From Nonomuraea solani (lineage in GTDB: Bacteria; Actinomycetota; Actinomycetes; Streptosporangiales; Streptosporangiaceae), in the NCBI RefSeq assembly GCF_900108335.1, contig NZ_FNVT01000038.1, positions 1 through 61,209 of the forward strand: DNA of 61,209 bases. The letters run 5' to 3'. The translations under genes were made by a program, and so were the position numbers. Every line of letters starts with the position of its first letter. Position 1 is the stretch's first letter. The notes under the pieces were generated by a model, which had not been told where the DNA came from, did no database searches, and saw only the letters and a list, made by a program, of their open reading frames with translations. Of the stretch, positions 17,686 to 27,246 are shown piece by piece.

Positions 17686-17790
17686 ACCTCCTGCGCGGCT
17701 GCCCAAGCAGCACAAAAGCCTGTGACCGGTAACTTAATCGGCTCTTATGTACAGCAAAAGCTATGCTAACCTGTCGCCCCCGGAGGTCAG
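17686..17790. promoter_or_regulatory. Divergent promoter region of kinase gene and pPIWI-RE operon
   Basis: This 105-bp, comparatively AT-rich gap separates two divergent starts. TATGCT at 17762-17767 is a fair -10 box for the right-hand operon, whose ribosome site GGAGG is at 17779-17783. An AGGAGG precedes the kinase start. No clear operator palindrome is seen. Confidence 0.4.
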
Positions 17791-19518
17791 ATGAGCCCGT
17801 CGAACCACGAGCACGACAATGCCGTCATCCGTGTCTACAGCAGCTCGGCCACGACTTCTCAGAAGAGTTGTCCGACCTACCTGGCGGCCAAAACCGACTA
17901 CTCGGTGAAGCGGGTGACAAGAAAAAAATTTTCGCGTCTCGCCAGTATGGCTTTCTCACCTTTCAATGCCGTTCTCGAACTTTTCGAAAACCACCAAGTA
18001 TCGCTGGACGAAGCCTTCTCACGCCTTCCCCTCCGCAGCGACTCGGCGCGTGACATCGCTGGCGAACTGATCCCCCCACTACACGAGGGGCTGCTGACGT
18101 GGACACATAACGCGGTGCTCAACTACCTTCGCGCGTTCGAGGAGGACCATCACCTCCAGACCGCGACCGGCCTCCGGCCAGCCGGGCCCTGGGTACGGCA
18201 GTATCCATCCAGCGACGCCGTCGTCAACTCCCGTACCTGGGAGCTCTGCACGTGGGGACGCGGCTACGTCTATCGCCACGGAGGCGACACCATTCGCGAG
18301 CTCCGCGTCCCGGCCATGGGCAGGGCGGGCGCCAAGCGACGCGCCGACGCGGAGTTGGCCACCGCCGCCCATGTGCTGGCGACTGGATCGTGCGTCGACC
18401 GGGATGTCGTGGACAGGGAACCCGGCCCGTACCATGGTGGCAAGCCGTTTCCGCTCCTTCCCCTTACTTCTTCGTCCTCTGCCGCCGCGCTCCCGAACCG
18501 GGTCCGCCTCGTGGAGATCGGATGCATAGACGGGCTAGCGCGGGTGCTCTACGACGATACGGCCGAAGCCGCCGAAGCCTTCTTCGTCTCGGAGGCCGCC
18601 GAAACCCTGAGTGCACTCCGCCGTCCGAGCACGGAGATCGCGGGACGAGACTGCCTTGATTGCAAAGTCCGGTCGGAGTGTCGTCGGCTGCACAGCGCTC
18701 CTGGGTTCTTGGACATCCGTGACTCGTCTCGCCCAAGACGGATCTGGTCGGTAACGACCGGGAGATACTTCAGCGACTGTCCCGCCAAGGCACATTTCCG
18801 CGCACTGGGTCTCCCACCCGATGAGGAGTCCGAGAAGACTGCGTTCGTACGCCGGGGCGATGCCGTCCACGCGTGGCTGAAGCTGCTCCATGGCAGGAAA
18901 CCCACAAGGCCATGCGCTCCAGGCGACCTCCCAGAGAACCCTGATGTCTGGTCAGCGGGCCAGTGGACGTTGGAAGGAGAGCACGCGCGGCATGGAGCTG
19001 CGATGCTCGCGGCACACCTGGAGGTGTGCCCCTTTCTGGACACGGCACCCGACAGCGCTGCGTACCCCGAGCAGACGGTAGCCGCCGATGACCGGCACGC
19101 GGATGTTCTCATCGTGGCGGACGCAGACCTCCTCTACCGGCGCGACGGTTCGTGGGTGTATCGCGAGCTGAAAACCACGGTAGGCGATTTCGTGACCGAT
19201 GGTGCCAACCTACTGACCTGGTACCCGCAGCTCGCGCTGGCTGTACTCCTGTTCAAGGCCGGGGCGATTCCCGCGGGCCCGGGCTCCGCCGTCGAGCTGG
19301 AACTACTCACACCGCTTGGACCCGATATCCGGGTGGTCGACCCCAACTCGACATCGGTTCAGGAACGGGCCAAAGATATAATTCACGGCCTCACTCGGAG
19401 CTGGCATTCGGACGAGGAATGTCTCCCGACGCCCAGTGAGAAGGCCTGCAGCCGTTGCTCCTACCAGCGATGGTGCCCGGTCTCACCGAGGCACAGACCG
19501 GACCGGAGCGCTCCATGA
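17791..19518 (+). CDS. Tandem Cas4-like PD-(D/E)xK nuclease with two Fe-S cysteine sets
   Basis: The 575-aa protein seems to contain two copies of a Cas4/AddB-type nuclease. The second copy is complete: C330 in YFSDCPAKAHFRALGL, H360, D444/D446 in VADADLLYRRDG, E459-L-K461, Q480 in YPQLALAV, and C553-x2-C556-x5-C562. Together C330 and the three C-terminal Cys would bind a 4Fe-4S cluster. The first copy has C27 in KSCPTYLAAK, D166...E170-L-R172 where ExK is expected, and C288-x2-C291-x5-C297. Lys is replaced by Arg, so the first copy is probably inactive. It is the first gene of a four-gene operon, and its stop overlaps the next start by ATGA. It likely supplies the DNA-cutting activity reported to accompany pPIWI-RE modules. 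The start has GGAGG 7 nt upstream. Confidence 0.82.
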   Translation: MSPSNHEHDNAVIRVYSSSATTSQKSCPTYLAAKTDYSVKRVTRKKFSRLASMAFSPFNAVLELFENHQVSLDEAFSRLPLRSDSARDIAGELIPPLHEGLLTWTHNAVLNYLRAFEEDHHLQTATGLRPAGPWVRQYPSSDAVVNSRTWELCTWGRGYVYRHGGDTIRELRVPAMGRAGAKRRADAELATAAHVLATGSCVDRDVVDREPGPYHGGKPFPLLPLTSSSSAAALPNRVRLVEIGCIDGLARVLYDDTAEAAEAFFVSEAAETLSALRRPSTEIAGRDCLDCKVRSECRRLHSAPGFLDIRDSSRPRRIWSVTTGRYFSDCPAKAHFRALGLPPDEESEKTAFVRRGDAVHAWLKLLHGRKPTRPCAPGDLPENPDVWSAGQWTLEGEHARHGAAMLAAHLEVCPFLDTAPDSAAYPEQTVAADDRHADVLIVADADLLYRRDGSWVYRELKTTVGDFVTDGANLLTWYPQLALAVLLFKAGAIPAGPGSAVELELLTPLGPDIRVVDPNSTSVQERAKDIIHGLTRSWHSDEECLPTPSEKACSRCSYQRWCPVSPRHRPDRSAP

Positions 19519-20441
19519 CGGACCTCCCATACCCCTCGTCCGCGCCCACCGCCTTCGACCATGCCATAGGCGAGGCCTACAACGAGGCCGAGTCTCGGCG
19601 CATCATCGGCATGGTGGCCGCGACGGTGGCGCAGCTGGCGGACTGGCCGAAGGAGAAGGCTTTCAGCGTTCCTTATCCGCCGTTGGCCCAGTACGTGCTC
19701 GACCGTATCGCCCTCATCGGCGTGCTGAGGCATCCAGGTGGATATCACCTGACGCCCTACCGCGACCGCCTGAGCTGTCCCCGAACACTGGCCGATCTCA
19801 TGGCCCTCTGCTGGAGCAGCCCCATAGACGCATGGCCGTTCCTCAACCTCCCCGACGACGAAGATTTGACCGGGCTACTCGTCGAGCTCGATCCGATCCG
19901 GCCGTCGGAGCTCTGCCTCAGGCTCTCCCTGGAGTTCACTCACCCGGACGCAGCCGACAGAAGCCTAGAGCGGCTCGCCCTGCTGGACGCTCGTGCACTC
20001 TACGAAGAGGCTGGCCACCCTGGTGGCTTCCCGAAGTTGCGCGAGTGGCTGATCGCCCATCCCGTCCTGTCCAGCCAGGAGATCGCGTTCCTGAAGCTAG
20101 AGCGAATCGGCGGCTTCCAGGTGACCGACGAGCTGATCGACATTCTCTACCTCCGTGTTCACGAGCGGTACTTCAGCTCCGCAGACGAGATAGCTGTCTG
20201 TGGCCACTGCGGCCTGGTCCTGGTGCCCATCAATGGCGGCTCCGGAGAGCGCTGGCAGTGCGAGACCACGAAGTGTCGTGGCCGACGCAACGTACTGATC
20301 GGCGACGTGCGTCACGTTGCCGAGAACCTCCACCACGCCGCCCGGCCGATCCGCGAGTTCGTCATCGCAGGCCCCCGGCTCCGTGCCTCGGAAGGCTCCA
20401 ACCGCCAAGCCTCAAGTCCGCTCAGGGACGTCGAATGTTGA
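19515..20441 (+). CDS. Zinc-ribbon protein of the pPIWI-RE operon (Y-like)
   Basis: This 308-aa protein starts in an ATGA overlap at 19515. It is mostly helical, with an early AIGEAYNEAESRRIIGMVAATV helix and leucine-rich middle helices. Near the C-terminus CGHC (VCGHCGLVLVP) and WQCETTKCRGR form a four-cysteine zinc ribbon. I know no enzymatic motif in it. Its place between the nuclease and the DinG-like helicase suggests it corresponds to the small accessory protein (domain Y) of the pPIWI-RE three-gene islands. That name is given from context and memory of the family, not from a search. It may bind nucleic acid or bridge the nuclease and helicase. Confidence 0.6.
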   Translation: MTDLPYPSSAPTAFDHAIGEAYNEAESRRIIGMVAATVAQLADWPKEKAFSVPYPPLAQYVLDRIALIGVLRHPGGYHLTPYRDRLSCPRTLADLMALCWSSPIDAWPFLNLPDDEDLTGLLVELDPIRPSELCLRLSLEFTHPDAADRSLERLALLDARALYEEAGHPGGFPKLREWLIAHPVLSSQEIAFLKLERIGGFQVTDELIDILYLRVHERYFSSADEIAVCGHCGLVLVPINGGSGERWQCETTKCRGRRNVLIGDVRHVAENLHHAARPIREFVIAGPRLRASEGSNRQASSPLRDVEC

Positions 20442-20450
20442 AAGACTCGC

Positions 20451-23400
20451 ATGCGTAACCTTCGCGACCACCTCCGTGAGGCGTTGTCGGCCATACCTGC
20501 TGCGGAAGCCGCCGAATACGACGACCTCAGCAAGAGGCTCGACTACACCGTCGAGCTCGGGCTCCGTGTCATCGAACTGGTCAGCCCGCAACTCGCTCCC
20601 ATCGACGGATGGCCCTTGTTCGGCGGGTATCCCTTCTCCCGGGCCCGGGGTCTTGTCGCGAGCCGCCCGGACGACAGGCTTCGCCAAATCCTGCGCGCGG
20701 CCCGATACCACTTGGAGTCCATGCACCGGCGGGAGGTCTGGCGTTCCGCCCTGCTGCGGTACCGGCACCTGCCCGAGCGGCACCGCGCGTACGATTTCGC
20801 AGAAAGCCTGGCCTGGCCGGCGGTTCAGAGACAACCATCGCTCGCAGCGCATCGCCTGGAGGTGTACGACGCCCTTCTGAGTTCTGCGCCACCCTTCAGC
20901 ACGAGCCGGATCATTATCGCGGAACCGGGTCCGCATCTCTTCCATGGGCGCACCATTGGCGCTCAGCACATCGACATCCCTGAAAACCTTCCACCTCCGG
21001 TGAACTCCCGTCTCGCTTTGGAGGCCCAGCACCCCCGAAAGCCCTTCAACCAACCCGTGGAATCGCTGCGGCAGACCGCCAAGAAGATGGCGAACCTCGA
21101 CCAGCCGAATCAGGGCCAGTCCAAGGCGCTCACCGACTGGGAATCACGGTATCTCGGGATGGAGCTCTCCACGTTGGACGAGGTAAGCGGGCGCTTTGCC
21201 AAAGCGGATCGCCTGATCGTCAACGGCCTGCTCAACCTCATCGGGATTCCAGGAGTGGGCAAAAGCACGCTGCGCGACATCCTCGCCACACACGCCGTGG
21301 CCGAATTGGGACAGCGCGTCGTCCTCGTCGTCGGTGACGTCGCCGAGGCGCTCCGTGTGGCACAGGGCTTCAACAAATTGCGTGAGGCCGCCGACCGAAA
21401 AATCAAGGAAGGCGACAAGGCGTACACCGGCTGGGACAGACTGCACGCGATCCCCCTTATTGGAGCATCTACCCGCGACCAGCACACCAGACGGCTGCAC
21501 CGGCGGCTCCGGCAGGTCTCTCCGCTGCCCCTCCTGCATCAGGATGCCGCGTTCGCCTACCTGAGCACCGCCTGCCCGCTCAGCGCGTTGCGGGGCGCGG
21601 AGGCGGACGGGCCGCTGCCGTACCTGGAGGCTCCATGCCAGAGGCTGATCCCGCTGGACCAAACCTCCCTGGCGGGCGAAGTCGCCGCCGATCTCGGTGA
21701 GGAAAAGCGGAAGTCCCGGCGAGGATGTCCGATCTGGAGTCACTGTCCGAGGCATGATGCCGCACGAGGGCTCCGTGAGGCGACCATCTGGGTCGCTACT
21801 CCGGAGGCACTCACGGTCTCGTCAGTGCCCGTTCAGCAGAACCCTGAACGCATCCGTTACCTGGAGCTGGCCTGCAGGACCGCGGATCTCCTGATCGTCG
21901 ATGAAGCCGACCAGGTCCAGATCAGATTGGATCACCTGTTTGCCCCGACCGCGACGTTGTATAAGCGGGGCGACGATTCCTGGCTGGACGAGATCAACCG
22001 GCACAATGTCGCCGAGTTGGCACGCGAAGGCCGCATACAACTCTCCAACGAGATGGTCCAGCAATGGACCGCCGCGCTGGACACTGTATCGACCGCGGCC
22101 AATCGCATCTACGCCATGATCGTGAGTGACGACGAACTTCGCGAGTGGCTGGGGTCGGATCTCTTCACCGTCTGGTCGCTCCAGCTTGAGCTCGTGGGCC
22201 AGTGGCCCGCGACCCGGCTGCCCGACCGGATTCCGTCAGCAGCCGAGTGGGCGAACCCTAAGCACGAGACGAGGCAGGAGGCGAGCGCGAAGCTGCTGGC
22301 CTACCTGAGCCAGGACCCTGGCGTCGCTCAGGAGTCCCGCGACAAGCGACGCGAAGCAATCCTGAAGGTGCTCGATGGCTTCCGTGATGATCCCGTTGGC
22401 GACAACGACGAGGCCGAACTCTCCGACGACGCGCCGGCCAGGGAAACGCTCCAGCTCGCGGAGCTCGCTCGACGTCTGATCACCAGCAGGCCGGGCAGCC
22501 CGAGAGTGGCCGAGGAGCTTAAAACCCTTCTGGCCCAACTCGCAGGCTTGCGTGACCCTGATGAGCTCTCCGGTATGGATCTGAACGCTGAGGTGAGGGA
22601 AAACGTCAAGGAGGAGCTCCGTCGGGAACGCCGCAGGTTCGAGTTCACGCTACTCGTGGCGATCCTGCATGACCGGCTGAACCTACTGACGACGCTCTGG
22701 CCGAGAGTGGAGATCGCGCTCAATCTCGATCCCTCCGCCAACGCGCTCTACCACAGCTCCCCGACCGACTACGCTCCGGTGATCCCCGAGTCCCCTATGG
22801 GCAACATCCTGGCGTTCCAGTTCGTCCCCGACGCCAGGGACGTCTATGCCAAGACGGGCGAGCTGAGGTTCATCCGGTGTACAGGGGTGGGCCGCGAACT
22901 TCTGTCCGTCCTTCCTACTCTGCACGACGTGGACGGCAGCCATGGGCCCAACGTAGTGCTGATGTCCGGAACGAGCTGGGCAGGCGCATCCACCCGCTAT
23001 CACCTCTCCGAGCCGGTGAAAGCGGTGCTGCATGCCAAGGCACGCGTAGAGGAGCCGGGGAAGCTCTCCATCCCGAAGATCTCCATGTTCACGTCCTTCG
23101 TCTATGACGCCGTCGAGAACGCCTCACCACGGGACCCCATGAGACCTCTGCAACTCTCCGGCACGTCATTCAATCGGAACGACGTGTTGTGGAAGATGCT
23201 TCGCGGCCTCGCCGATCCAGATCCGGCGGACCAAGGCGGGCGTTCCAGGTTCACGCAAGAACTTGGAAAGCTACCGCCCAGCCGTCAGCATCTGCTCATA
23301 CTCACCGGCAGCTACAAAGACGCCAAAGAAGCGGGCCGGGCTCTCCAAAGCTGCCGAGAGTGGAGGGATAAAATCTGCGTCCTCATTTCAGATGACGAAG

Positions 23401-24176
23401 AAGCCTCCGACGTCTTGCGCCACGACCAGGACAGCAGCCGAGACGCTCCCACGCTCCGTCGCGGCGACCTCGCCACCTTCGGCGCGACCAAGTACACCAT
23501 CCTTGTCGCACCGCTCCAGTCGGTCGAACGCGGACACAACATTCTAAATGATCAGGAGAAGGCGCTCTTCGGGTCGGTTTACTTCCTGGCCCGTCCCCTC
23601 CCTACGCCTAGCGACGTCAGCGTGCTCATCCACGCGCTCAACGACCTGACCGTCCGCCGTACCCGTCCCGGCAGCACCTTCGACCAAGTCGTCCAGAGCG
23701 CAATGTCGCTGGACGCCGCCGGCCTGGAATGGCGGAAGCAGGCGCGCAGGGAGCTGCACTGGCTTGCCAACCGGGAGCTGATGTGGAAGCGACTGAGCGA
23801 CGCCGACCGCGAGTACCTCACGTGGGACCTGCTCGTAGTGATGTGGCAGGTGATCGGCCGGTTGACCCGGGGCGGCGTGGGTGCTCGTGTCCACTTCGTG
23901 GACGCGGCCTTCGCTCCACAGCGCGCCGCCGGACTTCGCAGGGATAACCCGCGCTCCAGTCTTCTGGTAAGCATGCGGGACGTCCTAGCCCCATACTTCG
24001 GGGACGCGCCGGAGTGGCAACGCCGTCCCGCTCCTCCGCACCGGCTTCCCGCCACCGAAGCGAACATCTATCTCGCGGACGCCCTCTACCGGCCGCTCTA
24101 CGACGGACTGAAAAAGCTTCTGCTGCGGTCTCCTGAGGCCGTCCCCCTCCATGGCGACGAGAGGAGGTGGCGATGA
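20451..24176 (+). CDS. DinG/XPD-type Fe-S helicase of the pPIWI-RE operon
   Basis: This is a 1241-aa superfamily 2 helicase. The N-terminal ~200 residues (LGLRVIELVSPQL... WPLFGGYPFSRARGLV... RAYDF) look like the pPIWI-RE island Z domain. Walker A is GIPGVGKSTLRDIL at ~263-276. Four cysteines then lie between motifs I and II (CPLSALRG, APCQRL, GCPIWSHC), as in the Fe-S cluster of XPD/DinG helicases. Motif II is LLIVDEADQV at ~481-490. Later come a MSGTSWAGAS motif and motif VI QVIGRLTRGGVGARV at ~1130. It should unwind DNA 5' to 3' with ATP. The gene is 9 bp after its neighbour and its stop overlaps the PIWI start, so it is co-translated. Confidence 0.88.
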   Translation: MRNLRDHLREALSAIPAAEAAEYDDLSKRLDYTVELGLRVIELVSPQLAPIDGWPLFGGYPFSRARGLVASRPDDRLRQILRAARYHLESMHRREVWRSALLRYRHLPERHRAYDFAESLAWPAVQRQPSLAAHRLEVYDALLSSAPPFSTSRIIIAEPGPHLFHGRTIGAQHIDIPENLPPPVNSRLALEAQHPRKPFNQPVESLRQTAKKMANLDQPNQGQSKALTDWESRYLGMELSTLDEVSGRFAKADRLIVNGLLNLIGIPGVGKSTLRDILATHAVAELGQRVVLVVGDVAEALRVAQGFNKLREAADRKIKEGDKAYTGWDRLHAIPLIGASTRDQHTRRLHRRLRQVSPLPLLHQDAAFAYLSTACPLSALRGAEADGPLPYLEAPCQRLIPLDQTSLAGEVAADLGEEKRKSRRGCPIWSHCPRHDAARGLREATIWVATPEALTVSSVPVQQNPERIRYLELACRTADLLIVDEADQVQIRLDHLFAPTATLYKRGDDSWLDEINRHNVAELAREGRIQLSNEMVQQWTAALDTVSTAANRIYAMIVSDDELREWLGSDLFTVWSLQLELVGQWPATRLPDRIPSAAEWANPKHETRQEASAKLLAYLSQDPGVAQESRDKRREAILKVLDGFRDDPVGDNDEAELSDDAPARETLQLAELARRLITSRPGSPRVAEELKTLLAQLAGLRDPDELSGMDLNAEVRENVKEELRRERRRFEFTLLVAILHDRLNLLTTLWPRVEIALNLDPSANALYHSSPTDYAPVIPESPMGNILAFQFVPDARDVYAKTGELRFIRCTGVGRELLSVLPTLHDVDGSHGPNVVLMSGTSWAGASTRYHLSEPVKAVLHAKARVEEPGKLSIPKISMFTSFVYDAVENASPRDPMRPLQLSGTSFNRNDVLWKMLRGLADPDPADQGGRSRFTQELGKLPPSRQHLLILTGSYKDAKEAGRALQSCREWRDKICVLISDDEEASDVLRHDQDSSRDAPTLRRGDLATFGATKYTILVAPLQSVERGHNILNDQEKALFGSVYFLARPLPTPSDVSVLIHALNDLTVRRTRPGSTFDQVVQSAMSLDAAGLEWRKQARRELHWLANRELMWKRLSDADREYLTWDLLVVMWQVIGRLTRGGVGARVHFVDAAFAPQRAAGLRRDNPRSSLLVSMRDVLAPYFGDAPEWQRRPAPPHRLPATEANIYLADALYRPLYDGLKKLLLRSPEAVPLHGDERRWR

Positions 24177-26899
24177 CGTACGAATCGATCACCCTGACCG
24201 CCTACCAGCCCTCAGAGAACTCACTACTCAAGCCCTTCCAGGTCCTGCATGTCCCGAAAGAGCTACGGGGGGCGTTCGCGAAGGCCCACCGGTCAGGGCT
24301 CGCCGACACTCCTGAAGATCAGGTCAAGACCTTTCCCATAAGGTCGCTCAATGCGCTCCTTCCTCTGGCCGCACCGGATGTGATCTCGGTGGGCCGGCGG
24401 GTCTCCATGGAAGACGATGTCCCTTGGCTCTACGCGCATCACCCCGTGGACGACCGGATCGTCCGCGGGCTGCTGGGAGTCTGGCTCCTGGGCATGCGCG
24501 GGGAGGAGGACCTCCGTGAACACGCCTACGGCCTACTCATGAGGACCGCTCTGCCATGGCGGACCAAGTTCACCGATCTGGCCGGGCGCACTTTGAGTGA
24601 TGGGGAGACCGCCCAGCCCGAGCCACCCTTGTATCACCTGCTTCCCGACTACGTGGCCCGCCTCATCCGGCGACGTGGCGAGTTCAGGGGAGCAGGCGGA
24701 CGTCCCTGGTCATTTCTCGAGACCCCGACCACCGACCGGCGAGCGGAACTCGTTTCCTGGCCCCCGCGTGGCGATCTGTCGGAAACTCCAGGGGCGCTGT
24801 TCTCCTACGTCATTACCATCACGGTGCAGACCGTGCCGTTCACCTCACAGTTCCGGCTACACGTGCGAACGGGCGTCCGGCGCTGGGTGACCGAAGTGAA
24901 CGCCCAGGGAACTGTCTACACAGCAGGCCGGTCGGCGTCCGTGCATGTGATCACCGACACGCAGTGGCCCGGAGTATCGGGAGACAGCACCCGGATCGCG
25001 ATCCACCGGCTTCGCTACGACTCCAGGAGAGCCGAGCACACGTGGCGGGCCATCGACAGGCCCGACCTGCTCCCAGCAGCCAGCTTGGTGCGCTCCGCGG
25101 TGGACGCAGCGGATCTCGGCAGGAACCCCAGGAAATACCTGGACGGACTCGCGGGAATCAGGGCAGGTATTCCGCACCATACAACCATGGGAACCCACGG
25201 GGTGGGCGCCGGGCTCATGTCCGCGGACAGAGTGCCGCTCATGGCGTGGATCGATGAGGCAATCTCCCCTGAGTTCACCCGTACGCCCGCTTGCCGTCGC
25301 GCTCCTTGGCCCACCAAGCCATCCAACGCCCCAAAGAAAATCCTCGCGCCCAGGAAGGCAGCCGAGGCCGATCGCGTGCGGATCCTGGAACACAAGAAGG
25401 CAGAGCAGGCGGCCAGGGAGTCCGTCGAACGACGTCGACTGCTCCGGGATGCACTCGGGGGTGCGCCACTGGTCGCCCGCGTCCATTGGCAGGAAGAAGC
25501 GACTCGCGACGCCCTGATCACGTCTCTAAGCAGCTTGCTCGACCTGCCCACTCCAGACAGCGCGGACGAGACCCACACTTGGCGAACGCCTGAGCTCGAC
25601 GTGATCCTGCAAGTACGGTCCACCGGGGACATCGGCGCCGCGCTGGAGGTCAGCGCCACCAAGACACCCAGCAATAAACAGTTGGGCGAGGCTATCGCCA
25701 AGCGGCGGAGCGAGATCGCGGACGCCATAAACGACGAGAAAGGACCCAGGCCGCTAGTCGCGCTGGTAGAGATCGAGAAGGACTTCAAGATCAAGCGTTC
25801 TGACTCGAAGTTCGCCGTCCGGCTGGGCTATGCCGACGCCGAAGTGATTACGCAGTTTCTCCAAACCGCCGTCGATAAGGCTCTGATAAAGAACCGTCCC
25901 CACCGCGCGAAGATGGCGTGGATCGACGCGTTTCGACAGCTCGGAGCCTCACGCGTTCCGCGGCACACTTTCGTGGACACATTCCCAGGGGATCTGCAGT
26001 ACGTCGCCGTATGGATGGCGAAACGCAGGAAGGACGGCCCCACCCGCCAGGCCATCCGGCAACTGCTCGCCATCAGGGTGCGTCCGGCGGATGGCGTACG
26101 CGGAGTGTCGGGTTGGATCGCGGACGAACGCCGCTGGGCACCCTATCCCGAGTATCTGCTATGGCTGGCCAAAGGCGTCGACTCCCACGCCTCTGCAGAC
26201 GAGATCGCGGCCGACGACGAAGCTGCCGAAGACGGTACCCAGAGCTCCTTCTCTCAGTGGGACAAAGAGCAGAAGAACTTGCAGAGGAGGACGGCAGCCT
26301 TTCTCCGGCCGCTACTGGCGCAGCTGCGCGATCGGCCGACGCTCTTCATGGTGCATGGGCAGAATCTCCGTGGGGGTTGGCCATGGCTGAACAACGGCAT
26401 GGTCATGCGGGATCACATCTGGGTCGACGACGGTGACCCCGTACCCGTCGCCCTTTGGGGGAACCGGCTGCGTCTCCTGCGGGTGAGGGACAGCAGCCGC
26501 GACGAAACCCCTCAGTGGTACGCCACGGACGGCAACCACGGGATCCCGGCCGGCCTCTGGCCCCTCACCGAGGCGCAGGGCGAACGGGTCTTCTACAGCT
26601 CCACAGATAGACCCGGCACCGCGAAGAAGGCATCCATCAAGGCACGGAAGGAGGGTGTGCGGACTGACCGGACGGGCAAGGAAGTCCGGGACACCGACAA
26701 GAACGCCTTCAACCCCAATCTGCTGGAGATCGCGGTCCTCGCCTGCCAACACGGCGAAGAACCCGGCGAGTGGGCCGCCTGCGTCCACCAGTTGCGCCAC
26801 GCACCCGATATCGACGCACCCCTGGCCTTTCCCTTCCCTCTTCACCTAGCGAAGAAGGCCGTGGAGTATGTGCTTCCCAACCCCAAGGACGATGCGTGA
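24173..26899 (+). CDS. Prokaryotic PIWI protein of the pPIWI-RE class
   Basis: This 908-aa protein starts at ATG 24173, after GAGGAGG, with a 4-nt overlap with the helicase stop. The N-terminal ~400 residues include SYVITITVQTVPF..FRLHVRTGVRRW, typical of the pPIWI-RE N-terminal module. A basic helical linker follows (~400-430), then a MID-like part and an RNase H-like PIWI C-terminus. The signature pair is visible: R733 in HGQNLRGGWPWLNNG and E852 in AFNPNLLEIAVL. These are followed by WAACVHQLRHAPDID and FPFPLHLAKKAVEYVLP, the usual PIWI ending. pPIWI-RE proteins are thought to use R-loop or guide-target duplexes against foreign DNA. The canonical DEDX slicer residues are not obvious. Identification is from sequence memory of conserved motifs. 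Confidence 0.83.
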   Translation: MTYESITLTAYQPSENSLLKPFQVLHVPKELRGAFAKAHRSGLADTPEDQVKTFPIRSLNALLPLAAPDVISVGRRVSMEDDVPWLYAHHPVDDRIVRGLLGVWLLGMRGEEDLREHAYGLLMRTALPWRTKFTDLAGRTLSDGETAQPEPPLYHLLPDYVARLIRRRGEFRGAGGRPWSFLETPTTDRRAELVSWPPRGDLSETPGALFSYVITITVQTVPFTSQFRLHVRTGVRRWVTEVNAQGTVYTAGRSASVHVITDTQWPGVSGDSTRIAIHRLRYDSRRAEHTWRAIDRPDLLPAASLVRSAVDAADLGRNPRKYLDGLAGIRAGIPHHTTMGTHGVGAGLMSADRVPLMAWIDEAISPEFTRTPACRRAPWPTKPSNAPKKILAPRKAAEADRVRILEHKKAEQAARESVERRRLLRDALGGAPLVARVHWQEEATRDALITSLSSLLDLPTPDSADETHTWRTPELDVILQVRSTGDIGAALEVSATKTPSNKQLGEAIAKRRSEIADAINDEKGPRPLVALVEIEKDFKIKRSDSKFAVRLGYADAEVITQFLQTAVDKALIKNRPHRAKMAWIDAFRQLGASRVPRHTFVDTFPGDLQYVAVWMAKRRKDGPTRQAIRQLLAIRVRPADGVRGVSGWIADERRWAPYPEYLLWLAKGVDSHASADEIAADDEAAEDGTQSSFSQWDKEQKNLQRRTAAFLRPLLAQLRDRPTLFMVHGQNLRGGWPWLNNGMVMRDHIWVDDGDPVPVALWGNRLRLLRVRDSSRDETPQWYATDGNHGIPAGLWPLTEAQGERVFYSSTDRPGTAKKASIKARKEGVRTDRTGKEVRDTDKNAFNPNLLEIAVLACQHGEEPGEWAACVHQLRHAPDIDAPLAFPFPLHLAKKAVEYVLPNPKDDA

Positions 26900-27080
26900 C
26901 CGCAGCGCAGACCGAGGAGGAGATCCCAAGGGACGTTTGCTGTCGGCGTCGCGGTGCCTGTAGGACTTCGTGTGACGACGGTTTGGGGCACGCCTAGGTT
27001 CGTCCTCGAGCTTCACGCCCCCGTCTTCGATCGTGGACCAAGTACCAGCTGTCGCGCGGAGATGAAGGAAGGGCAAAATG
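26900..27080. other. Noncoding stretch before element right end
   Basis: The 180 bp after the PIWI stop hold no frame with coding character and no clear terminator. Together with the conserved flank and att this makes a 350-bp noncoding right end. Confidence 0.4.
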
Positions 27081-27246
27081 AGAACGGTTTAGGAACCGCG
27101 CCCGCCCTGACGTTGCTCGTCGGATGCTCTTCAGCATGTAGTACGGTGCACCACTGGCCGCCATTCTCGGACATCTCAGATGATGGCACCAATGACCAAA
27201 GCGGCACATCCGATCATAAAACGACAGAGCCGGGCACGAGGACTGT
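27081..27246 (+). repeat. Conserved right-end flank of integrative element, copy 2
   Basis: The stretch starting AGAACGGTTTAGG at 27081 aligns with 8624 onward for about 100 bp in the same direction, as described for copy 1. It sits at the same distance from the att repeat. This supports its being the right end of a second element of the same type. Confidence 0.65.

Noticed and set aside
16369..26899. Reading the kinase and operon as a Pgl/BREX system
   Set aside because: No PglZ phosphatase-like, PglX methyltransferase or BrxC/PglY ATPase is present. The helicase is DinG-like with Fe-S cysteines and the last gene is PIWI-like.
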